Positions 1 through 6,312 of a DNA stretch of 34,457 bases are shown in pieces (the first letter of the stretch is position 1; the number at the start of each line of letters is the position of its first letter). The notes below the pieces were generated by a model. The model saw only the letters and a list, made by a program, of their open reading frames with translations. It was not told where the DNA came from and did not search any database. The translations under genes and the position numbers were made by a program. This stretch comes from Bacteroidota bacterium (GTDB lineage: Bacteria > Bacteroidota > Bacteroidia > Bacteroidales > JAADGE01): assembly GCA_024277895.1 (NCBI GenBank), contig JAJRUH010000120.1, positions 1 through 34,457 of the forward strand, read 5' to 3'.

Positions 1-2
1 TA

Positions 3-83
3 ACAGACGAAATGGTGCAAGAATACTTGGATCATCATCGCGACAAACCAAATTCGGAGAAAGGAAATTGGATATTGGAATGA
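3..83 (+). CDS. tnpA: IS200/IS605-type transposase TnpA, C-terminal fragment
   Basis: Only the last 26 residues are in the window, reading TDEMVQEYLDHHRDKPNSEK followed by GNWILE and a TGA stop. The EYL-x-HHR helix and short acidic tail look like the C-terminus of Bacteroidota IS200-like Y1 transposases, where the tyrosine on this helix would be the nucleophile. That residue assignment is recalled family knowledge, not shown here. The hairpin that follows (111-131) supports the call. The gene starts upstream of the window, so its integrity cannot be judged. Confidence 0.6.
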   Translation, partial: TDEMVQEYLDHHRDKPNSEKGNWILE

Positions 84-110
84 AAAATTTCATTTTTCTT
101 TTTGTTGAAC

Positions 111-131
111 CTATGGATTTCTAATCCATAG
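111..131 (+). repeat. Subterminal hairpin of the IS200-type element
   Basis: A perfect 9-bp inverted repeat with a 3-nt loop lies between the transposase stop and the resumed tyrA frame. Its position and size fit the right-end imperfect palindrome bound by IS200/IS605 TnpA. Confidence 0.65.
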
Positions 132-143
132 TGGTTTAGTTGC

Positions 144-557
144 AATGCAGAAGAAAGTTCGGAAAAAGCATTAAGAGAAACCGAAGATTTATACGGAGCA
201 TTAAATATGCAAATCGTTCATACAGATTCAGAATCTCACGATATACACGCTGCTTATGTTTCCCACATTTCGCATATAAGTTCGTTTGCATTGGCATTAA
301 CCGTTTTGGAAAAAGAAAAAAACGAAAGACACATTTTTAATATGGCAGGCGGAGGTTTTCGTTCAACCGTAAGACTTGCAAAAAGTTCTTCGGAAATGTG
401 GACACCTATTTTCAGTCAAAATAAAGAAAATATTATAGATGTTATTGACACTTACACAGAAAAACTTAATGCTTTTAAAGAAGCCATTTTAAAAAATGAT
501 TGCTCGGAAATAAAAACATTAATTCATAAAGCAAATAAAATAAAACGAATCGTATAA
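144..557 (+). pseudogene. tyrA: Prephenate dehydrogenase, C-terminal part, truncated by the IS end
   Basis: The enzyme oxidises prephenate to 4-hydroxyphenylpyruvate in tyrosine synthesis. The visible part is the helical dimerisation domain. It includes SHDIHAAYVSHISHISSFAL, the MAGGGFRSTVRLA segment and SSEMWTPIFSQN, all conserved in Bacteroidota prephenate dehydrogenases. The frame is open from 144 but hits a TAG at 129-131 inside the IS hairpin. The N-terminal NAD-binding domain is therefore separated from this part or lost. An ATG at 207 could start a fragment, but it would lack the catalytic domain. The gene ends 10 bases before the DAHP synthase/chorismate mutase gene, a normal aromatic operon order. 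The IS insertion probably inactivates tyrA unless the 5' part is duplicated elsewhere. Confidence 0.75.
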
Positions 558-567
558 ACTTGAAACT

Positions 568-1641
568 ATGAATATTAAAAATTCAAAACGTCCTTTTATA
601 ATTGCGGGACCCTGCAGTGCGGAAAGCGAGAAACAGGTATTGGAAACTGCAAAACAAATTGCATCGTACGGAATTACCGTATTCAGAGCCGGAATTTGGA
701 AACCCAGAACCAGACCGGGAAATTTTGAAGGTGTAGGTTCAAAAGGTTTGGAATGGTTGAAAACAGTAAAACAAGAAACCGGAATGCAGCTTACTGTCGA
801 AGTTGCAAATACAAAACACGTTTACGAAGCCCTGAAAGCCGGAATTGATATTCTGTGGATAGGTGCCAGAACGAGTGCAAACCCTTTTGCAGTACAAGAA
901 ATAGCAGATTCCGTTAAAGGAATGAACATTCCCGTAATGATAAAAAACCCGGTAAATGCCGATATTGATTTGTGGATAGGAGCAATTGAACGTTTTAAAA
1001 AAGCCGGAATTTCAAATATTACGGCAATCCACAGAGGATTTTCCTCATACACGAAATCAATTTACCGAAACGAACCTATGTGGCGTATTCCCATTGAACT
1101 CAGAAGACGTATGAAAGATATACCGATAATTTGCGACCCGAGTCATATTTCGGGAAAAAGAGACTTGCTTCAAAGTATTTCGCAAAAAGCTATGGATTTG
1201 AATTATGAAGGTTTGATGATTGAAACTCATATAAATCCGGATACCGCTTTAAGTGATGCAAAACAACAAATTACGCCGGAAAATTTAAAAGAATTAACCG
1301 ACAATTTAATAATCAGGCACAGAAAACCGACAGATGCAAACGCACCGGAAAATATTGAAACATTAGAAGAACTGCGAACGGCAATAGATGAATACGACAA
1401 TATTATTTTCGATTACCTCAAAAAACGAATGGATATTGCAAAAAATATCGGTAAAGTCAAAAAAAACAGTAATATTACCATACTTCAACCCGACAGGTGG
1501 AATGAAATAATGAAAAATGCCGTTAAAAAAGGAAATGAATTAGGATTAAGTTCTAAATTTGTAAATACATTTTTTGAGGCAATACACCAAGAATCAATTC
1601 TGCAACAAACGAATATCTTTAATAAAACAGATAAAAGATAA
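568..1641 (+). CDS. aroF: Bifunctional 3-deoxy-7-phosphoheptulonate synthase / chorismate mutase
   Basis: The protein has 357 residues. Residues 1-255 are a class I beta (KDO8P-like) DAHP synthase: IAGPCSAES (about 12-20), KPRTRPGNFEG, IGART, MIKNPVN, HRGFS and CDPSHISGKRD carry the PEP, metal and erythrose-4-phosphate site residues. Residues about 270-350 are an AroQ-type chorismate mutase (ELRTAIDEYDNIIFDYLKKRMDIAKNIG pattern). The enzyme makes DAHP from PEP and erythrose 4-phosphate, and converts chorismate to prephenate. In such fusions the mutase domain commonly mediates feedback control by prephenate. It follows the tyrA fragment by 10 bases and ends at a terminator-like hairpin facing the purine operon. 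Upstream transcription may be affected by the IS insertion in tyrA. Confidence 0.93.
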   Translation: MNIKNSKRPFIIAGPCSAESEKQVLETAKQIASYGITVFRAGIWKPRTRPGNFEGVGSKGLEWLKTVKQETGMQLTVEVANTKHVYEALKAGIDILWIGARTSANPFAVQEIADSVKGMNIPVMIKNPVNADIDLWIGAIERFKKAGISNITAIHRGFSSYTKSIYRNEPMWRIPIELRRRMKDIPIICDPSHISGKRDLLQSISQKAMDLNYEGLMIETHINPDTALSDAKQQITPENLKELTDNLIIRHRKPTDANAPENIETLEELRTAIDEYDNIIFDYLKKRMDIAKNIGKVKKNSNITILQPDRWNEIMKNAVKKGNELGLSSKFVNTFFEAIHQESILQQTNIFNKTDKR

Positions 1642-1654
1642 AGTTAAAATCAGA

Positions 1655-1698
1655 AATCAGAATCTTACATTAAGTAAAATCCTGATTCTTGATTTTTT
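1655..1698. terminator. Terminator-like hairpin between convergent operons
   Basis: AATCAGAATC (1655-1664) pairs with GATTCTTGATT (1684-1694) with one bulged base and is followed by a T run to 1698. It lies between the stop of the DAHP synthase gene (+) and the stop of purCE (-). The loop is about 19 nt, so the stem is weak to moderate. Confidence 0.5.
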
Positions 1699-3087
1699 CT
1701 AATTCCTAATCTCCCCGTCATCTTCAATCAAATTTTCTTTCATATTAAAAATATCTTTTGCCATTTGCTGTTTAAATTGCGGAATATTTAGCGAACGAAT
1801 TGCCGCAAGTGCCGCATTATCAGGATGAACAACGGTTACTGCCGGTGTGTTTGACGGCATTATCAATGATGAATTGATGTTAAGCATAATGTCTGTTTTA
1901 TCCGAAAACGGCGGACAGTTTATTACGGGAACATTGAGATTTGCAGCCAAAGCACCGCCCAGTCCGTTGGAACGCCCGGCAATTGCAATTACTGCAATCG
2001 GCTCAATGCCGTGATTAAATTGCTCTGCAAGTTCGACCAGACGTTCTCCGTTTTTATGTGCCGAAATAATTCGCATTTCTGTTGTAAGGTTAAATTTATC
2101 CAAATGAGATTTTATTTTTTCGGCGTGTTTAAGGTCTGATTTTGAACCCATTATCATTGCCACATATCCGTGCTTTATATATCCTTTATACAATAAATTT
2201 TGATAAATTCGACTCGTAAGGTCAAAGTTTGAAACGGGAAGGTCTTCTTCTGTTATGTCTTTAAAAATTTCTTTGTAGCGTTTTGATGTTTCTTCAATTA
2301 CTTCCGGCGGAAGCACATCCGGGGTTTTGCCTTTAATTTTATTTTTTAGCATCCATTGGCGTACAAATTCTTTATCTGCCTGAACTACATCTTCGGGTGA
2401 TTTATCGTAATCCTCTTTTTTCCAAAATCGTGAAGAATCAGGCGTATGGATTTCATCCATTAAAATAAGTTCGCCTTCATAAAATCCGAATTCGTATTTT
2501 GTATCTACCAAGATGATGCCTTTTTCTGCAAGAAAATCTGAACCATAGGCAAATAACTTTAATGAAACCTCTTTCATCTTTTGATATGTTGCAGAATCAA
2601 CTAATCCGGTTTTAATGATTTCTTCCTCTGAAATTTCACTGTCAAATTCGTCTTTTGTGGTAGGTGTTAAAATAGGTTCGGGAAATTTTTGATTTGAACT
2701 TAAACCGTCAGGTGCAACAGCTCCGCTGAATACTCGTTGTCCTTTTTGGTAGCCTCGCCACATGGAACCTGTGAGGTAAGCTCTTACAATCATCTCAATT
2801 CTAATCGGTTTACATTCTTTTACGATGGTGATGTTATCGTCAATTTGTTCGATGAAATGATTCGGAATGATGTGTTTTGTTTTTTCGAACCAAAAATTGG
2901 TAAGTGTGTTCAATACTGCTCCTTTATGCGGTATTGCACTGTTTTTCAAATTTTTATTGAATGCTGAAATTCTGTCGGTTACGACAATCATTCTTTTTTT
3001 GTCATCTATGCGTATGCTGTCGCGCACTTTGCCTGCGTGGATTTTTTCTAATTGAGGACTTTCAAATTTTTCTAATGTATTTATCAT
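1699..3087 (-). CDS. purCE: Fused SAICAR synthetase / AIR carboxylase (PAICS-like PurC-PurE)
   Basis: The protein has 462 residues. Residues 1-305 are SAICAR synthetase (PurC): GKVRD near the start, VTDRISAFN, IRIEMIVRAYLTGS, and ILVDTKYEFGF with DEIHTPDSSRFW. Residues 308-455 are a PurE fold: IMGSKSD (312-318), SAHKNGERL (343-351), AIAGRSNGLGG and a C-terminal NAALAAIRSL. The SAHK motif and AGRSNGLG resemble the class II, CO2-using AIR carboxylase of animal PAICS, rather than SAHRTP of bacterial N5-CAIR mutase. The PurC-then-PurE order is also that of PAICS. No purK is present nearby, which fits but does not prove direct carboxylation. The protein would carry AIR through CAIR to SAICAR. It is the last gene of the purine operon. 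The fusion is certain; the PurE class is an inference from motifs. Confidence 0.9.
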   Translation of the reverse strand: MINTLEKFESPQLEKIHAGKVRDSIRIDDKKRMIVVTDRISAFNKNLKNSAIPHKGAVLNTLTNFWFEKTKHIIPNHFIEQIDDNITIVKECKPIRIEMIVRAYLTGSMWRGYQKGQRVFSGAVAPDGLSSNQKFPEPILTPTTKDEFDSEISEEEIIKTGLVDSATYQKMKEVSLKLFAYGSDFLAEKGIILVDTKYEFGFYEGELILMDEIHTPDSSRFWKKEDYDKSPEDVVQADKEFVRQWMLKNKIKGKTPDVLPPEVIEETSKRYKEIFKDITEEDLPVSNFDLTSRIYQNLLYKGYIKHGYVAMIMGSKSDLKHAEKIKSHLDKFNLTTEMRIISAHKNGERLVELAEQFNHGIEPIAVIAIAGRSNGLGGALAANLNVPVINCPPFSDKTDIMLNINSSLIMPSNTPAVTVVHPDNAALAAIRSLNIPQFKQQMAKDIFNMKENLIEDDGEIRN

Positions 3088-3103
3088 GTTTCTATATTTT
3101 TTG

Positions 3104-3147
3104 AACCATTAAGAAGTTAAGAATTATTAAGTTTTGCCTTAATGGTT
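3104..3147. repeat. Palindromic intergenic repeat, copy a
   Basis: The ends are AACCATTAAG (3104-3113) and CTTAATGGTT (3138-3147), a perfect 10-bp inverted repeat, with internal AAGTTAAGAATTATTAAG. It lies between the GxxExxY gene and purCE. Four related copies occur at 3577, 6174, 6262 and 9320. Confidence 0.8.
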
Positions 3148-3153
3148 ATTTAA

Positions 3154-3558
3154 TTAATCGTCTAATTCCTTAAATATATCATTTACAAATGGTTTCATTG
3201 ATTTAGTAATATTGTCAGTAAAGAAATTTATTAGTAGTCCTTGTGGTTTTTCTAATAATTTCATATAAGTTAATAATTGAGCTTCATGAACGGGCAAAAC
3301 ATGCTCAATTGCTTTTAATTCAACAATTATTGTATCATTTACTAATAAATCTAAACGTAAATCTACATCTAAACTAATTCCTTTATATTCAACCGGAACA
3401 TTAACTTGTTGCTTTACTTTGTAACCTTTTATTTCAAGCTCTCTTCGTAAACATTTTTCATATATAGATTCTAATAAACCCGGTCCGAGCTCTTTATGTA
3501 CTTCAATAGCACATCCTACAATATCATAAGATAATTGAGTTACTTCTTTTTTTGTCAT
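3154..3558 (-). CDS. GxxExxY family protein (PDDEXK-like fold)
   Basis: This 134-residue protein has the family signature GPGLLESIYE (about 25-34). A nuclease-like core follows: the VDLRLDLLV strand, then IIVELKAIE (Asp, then Glu-x-Lys), and a HEAQLLTYMK helix. The GxxExxY family (TIGR04256 / PDDEXK_3) is of unknown function, and nuclease activity is only suggested by the fold. It sits between purH and purCE on the same strand, and both flanks carry copies of the same palindromic repeat (3104-3147 and 3577-3643). It has no evident role in purine synthesis, so it looks like an inserted passenger gene co-transcribed with the operon. The start is an ATG at 3556-3558. Confidence 0.85.
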   Translation of the reverse strand: MTKKEVTQLSYDIVGCAIEVHKELGPGLLESIYEKCLRRELEIKGYKVKQQVNVPVEYKGISLDVDLRLDLLVNDTIIVELKAIEHVLPVHEAQLLTYMKLLEKPQGLLINFFTDNITKSMKPFVNDIFKELDD

Positions 3559-3576
3559 ATTTCATTTTTTTCTTTG

Positions 3577-3643
3577 AACCATTAAGTTGTTAAGAATATA
3601 AGTTAAGACTTTTTTCTTAATACTTCTTAATGTCTTAATGGTT
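3577..3643. repeat. Palindromic intergenic repeat, copy b
   Basis: AACCATTAAG (3577-3586) and CTTAATGGTT (3634-3643) form a perfect 10-bp terminal inverted repeat. The inside carries two CTTAAT units and TTAAGAATATAAGTTAAGAC. It lies between purH and the GxxExxY gene, and is longer than copy a because of an extra internal unit. Confidence 0.8.
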
Positions 3644-3647
3644 AAAA

Positions 3648-5255
3648 CTAATGTTTAAAATGCCTAATTCCCGTAAACACCATACTTACTCCCAGCCTAT
3701 TGCATGTTTCAATCACAGATTTATCACGAATTGAACCGCCGGGCTGAACAATTTTCGTAATTTCGTTTTCTGCCGCAAGTTCAACATTATCGGGGAACGG
3801 AAAAAATGCATCGGAAATTAAGATTGCATTATTTATTTCTTCTTTATAAAATTTTTCAAAATCTTCTTCTTTGCCCTTAAAGTCTTGCCTGATAAATTCT
3901 TTTGTTTTTGCAAGTGCTAATTCGGTTGATATTAACCTGTTAGGTTGCCCTGCTCCCATTCCAGTTAAATGGAAAATACCGTCTTTCTCTCTTACAATTG
4001 CTATTGCATTGGATTTTATATTTTTAATTGCATTTAATCCGAATTCAATAATTGCTTTGTTTTTATCGATATCAAACTCTGCCTCGGTAACGGTTTCCAA
4101 TTTTTCATAAAGTTTATTGTCAATATCTTGGCTTAAAAGAGTTCCGTTTATGAAACGAAGGTCTTTATATTCAGGAAGTTTGCTCATATCGTATTCAATA
4201 ACTCGCAGATTTTTATGATTTTGCAAATATTTCAAAGCATCTTTTTCAATCTTCGGAGCTATAATGACTTCAATAAATTTTCGTTTCGATTTATCTTTAT
4301 TTGTTAATTCAAAGAACTCAACGGTTTCTTTAACTAATGTTGTGTTAAATGCTATGATTGAGCCAAATGCGGAAATAGGGTCGCCTTGCCAAGCTTTTTC
4401 CAGAACTTCTCTTTGATTTGTGCCTTGTGCCAATCCGCACGGGTTTGAATGTTTCACTACGGCACAGGAAACTTCTCCTAAATCTTTTACGGAATTTACA
4501 GCTCCTGAAATATCAAGTATATTATTGAACGATAATTCCTTACCGTTAAGAATTTTCATATCGTGATATGTGTTTTCGACTTCTTTCATACGGAAAAAAT
4601 GAGCTTTTTGATGTGAATTTTCACCGTATCGCAATGTTTTGCCTTCTTTGAAGTTTAATCTGAAAGAAATTTTATCAATTTGTGCGTCCATTGTTTGAGC
4701 AATCATTGCATCATAATCGGCAGCGTGGTTGAATGCTTTTGCCATTAATTCTTTGCGGTATTTGTAAGAAGTTGTACCTTTATTACTCTCAAATTCTTCA
4801 ATAAAACTCTGATAATCTTCAACTTGCGTAAGTACATTTATATATTTAAAATTTTTTGCTGCTGCACGTATCATCGTGGGTCCGCCTATGTCGATGTTTT
4901 CGATTAAGGTTTCAAATTTTGCTCCTTGCTTCATAACTTTTTCAAAAGGATAAAGATTGCAAACCACTAAATCAATGGGTTTTATACCGAGTTTTTCGGC
5001 TTCTGCCGTATCTTTCTCACGGTCGAAAAGTAAAGCACTTTCTATATTGAAGGAAATTGTTTTCATACGTCCGCCGAATGCTTCGGGGTTTCCGGTAACG
5101 GAAGAAATGTCGGTTACTTTAATTCCTGCATCTTCAAGAACTTTCTTTGTTCCTCCGGTTGAGATTATTTCTATATTGTATTTTTTCAGGACTTTTGCCA
5201 AATCGGTTATTCCTGTTTTGTCAGATACGCTTAAAAGGGCTGTCTTAATTTTCAT
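3648..5255 (-). CDS. purH: Bifunctional AICAR transformylase / IMP cyclohydrolase
   Basis: The protein has 535 residues, about the usual PurH length. The N-terminal cyclohydrolase domain (1-195) has SVSDKTG, STGGT, the DVSSVTG-like DISSVTG, GGRMKT, NLYPFE and IDIGGPTMIRAAAKN. The C-terminal AICAR transformylase has RYGENSHQ (209-216), KHSNPCG (268-274) with the catalytic Lys-His, DPISAFGSI, and a PGGSIRDKSVIE segment near the end. It performs the last two steps to IMP, using 10-formyltetrahydrofolate. It lies downstream of purQ; the gap holds a palindromic element. The start is ATG. Confidence 0.97.
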   Translation of the reverse strand: MKIKTALLSVSDKTGITDLAKVLKKYNIEIISTGGTKKVLEDAGIKVTDISSVTGNPEAFGGRMKTISFNIESALLFDREKDTAEAEKLGIKPIDLVVCNLYPFEKVMKQGAKFETLIENIDIGGPTMIRAAAKNFKYINVLTQVEDYQSFIEEFESNKGTTSYKYRKELMAKAFNHAADYDAMIAQTMDAQIDKISFRLNFKEGKTLRYGENSHQKAHFFRMKEVENTYHDMKILNGKELSFNNILDISGAVNSVKDLGEVSCAVVKHSNPCGLAQGTNQREVLEKAWQGDPISAFGSIIAFNTTLVKETVEFFELTNKDKSKRKFIEVIIAPKIEKDALKYLQNHKNLRVIEYDMSKLPEYKDLRFINGTLLSQDIDNKLYEKLETVTEAEFDIDKNKAIIEFGLNAIKNIKSNAIAIVREKDGIFHLTGMGAGQPNRLISTELALAKTKEFIRQDFKGKEEDFEKFYKEEINNAILISDAFFPFPDNVELAAENEITKIVQPGGSIRDKSVIETCNRLGVSMVFTGIRHFKH

Positions 5256-5280
5256 TAGTTTTATATTTAATTATATTACA

Positions 5281-5352
5281 CTGATTTTTATGATTTTTAT
5301 GAAAGTTTATGATAAAAAATCTTAATATAATCTTAACAATCATAATAATCAG
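5281..5352. repeat. Imperfect palindromic element overlapping the purQ stop
   Basis: The left arm CTGATTTTTATGATTTTT (5281-5298) and right arm AACAATCATAATAATCAG (5335-5352) are inverted repeats with two mismatches. The purQ stop codon (5349-5351) lies in the right arm, so the element forms the 3' end of purQ. Similar ATGATTTTTATGA-type palindromes are dispersed in many Bacteroidota genomes (recalled knowledge). Confidence 0.65.
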
Positions 5353-6161
5353 CGTTCTATATGTTTAATAATGTTATCAAAAATTGCCTGCCCCGTATTT
5401 TCTCGTTTTATTTCTTTTCCTTCTTGTTTTAGTTTTGCCCAATTCGGATGATTATAAAAACTCAAAAATGCTTCGGGATGCGGCATAAGTCCGAGAATTT
5501 GCCCCGTAGGGTCGGTTAATCCTGCTATGCTGAATTCTGCCCCGTTGGGGTTTTTAGGATATTCATCAGTTATATTTCCCTGTTTATCAGAATATTGTAA
5601 AGCAATCAGATTATTATCGAGTATTTGTTTTCTTGTTGTATCGTCTTTAATTACCAATTTTCCCTCTCCGTGACGAACGGGAACAGGCAATAAATCAATA
5701 TTTTTCAAAAATGGTGTTTTAACTTTGGAATTGACTTTACAATATACCCAACGATCTTCGTATTTATTTGAGTTATTGGCAACTAATGCAACTTCGGGTT
5801 CGTAATCGTTTTTTAAATTCGGCAAAAGTCCGAGTTGAACAAGTATTTGAAAACCGTTGCAAATTCCGAGAATATATTTTCCGTCTTTTATGAATTTATC
5901 AATTTCTTCAATAAAAGTTTTACCGCTTTGCATCTTCTTGTATTTCACCTTATTGGACATTACTTTTCCGGAAGCAATATCATCACCGAAAGAAAACCCG
6001 CCGGGAAAATTAAGTATATCGAAGTCGTGCAGATTGTATGTTCCGTTTAAAATTTCATTGAAATGAATTATTGTAACTTCTGCACCTGCATTTTTATATG
6101 CGGCTCCCATTTCTGTTTCGCAGTTTATTCCGAAGCCGGTTAATATTAAACTTTTAATCAT
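5349..6161 (-). CDS. purQ: Phosphoribosylformylglycinamidine synthase, glutaminase subunit
   Basis: This is a 270-residue class I glutamine amidotransferase. It has NFPGGFSFGDD near residues 51-61, the nucleophile Cys101 in ILGICNGFQIL, and His228/Glu230 in MPHPEAF. It supplies ammonia from glutamine to PurL for FGAM formation. It is longer than the roughly 225-residue Bacillus-type PurQ, with extra sequence around residues 65-80 and 110-150. Many Bacteroidota have the glutaminase fused to a PurL of about 1,230 residues; here it is a separate gene directly downstream of a PurL of about 1,000 residues, with two repeat copies in the gap. The start is ATG. Confidence 0.93.
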   Translation of the reverse strand: MIKSLILTGFGINCETEMGAAYKNAGAEVTIIHFNEILNGTYNLHDFDILNFPGGFSFGDDIASGKVMSNKVKYKKMQSGKTFIEEIDKFIKDGKYILGICNGFQILVQLGLLPNLKNDYEPEVALVANNSNKYEDRWVYCKVNSKVKTPFLKNIDLLPVPVRHGEGKLVIKDDTTRKQILDNNLIALQYSDKQGNITDEYPKNPNGAEFSIAGLTDPTGQILGLMPHPEAFLSFYNHPNWAKLKQEGKEIKRENTGQAIFDNIIKHIER

Positions 6162-6173
6162 ATCTTTTTTTTT

Positions 6174-6235
6174 ACCATTAAGAAGTTAAGAATAGTTAAG
6201 TTTTTTTATTAATATCACTTAATACCTTAATGATT
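6174..6235. repeat. Palindromic intergenic repeat, copy c
   Basis: The left end ACCATTAAGAAGTTAAGAAT starts at 6174 and the right end is CTTAATGATT (6226-6235), with an internal CACTTAATAC unit. It is the first of two tandem copies between purQ and purL. The terminal inverted repeat has one mismatch. Confidence 0.75.
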
Positions 6236-6261
6236 TATATATTTTCATTTTCATTTTTTTT

Positions 6262-6305
6262 ACCATTAAGAAGTTAAGAATGGTTAAGTTTTTTTCTTAA
6301 TGATT
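6262..6305. repeat. Palindromic intergenic repeat, copy d
   Basis: The left end ACCATTAAGAAGTTAAGAAT is identical to that of copy c, and the right end is CTTAATGATT (6296-6305). It abuts the purL stop. With copy c it forms a tandem pair about 26 bases apart, both in the same orientation. Confidence 0.75.
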
Positions 6306-6312
6306 TATTAAT

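Larger units (their letters stand above)
1..143 (+). mobile_element. Right end of an IS200/IS605-type insertion sequence
   Basis: The first bases hold the C-terminus of a small transposase (3-83). About 28 bases after its stop comes a perfect subterminal hairpin at 111-131 (CTATGGATT, loop TCT, AATCCATAG). A short hairpin just inside the end, without terminal inverted repeats, is what IS200/IS605 elements use as a transposase recognition site. The reading frame of a tyrA-like gene resumes at about 144, so the element appears inserted in that gene. The left end lies outside the window. The exact boundary is inferred. Confidence 0.65.

Noticed and set aside
140-340. Arg-rich open frame overlapping the tyrA fragment
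   Set aside because: It is in another frame of a clearly conserved prephenate dehydrogenase segment and has no protein-like features.
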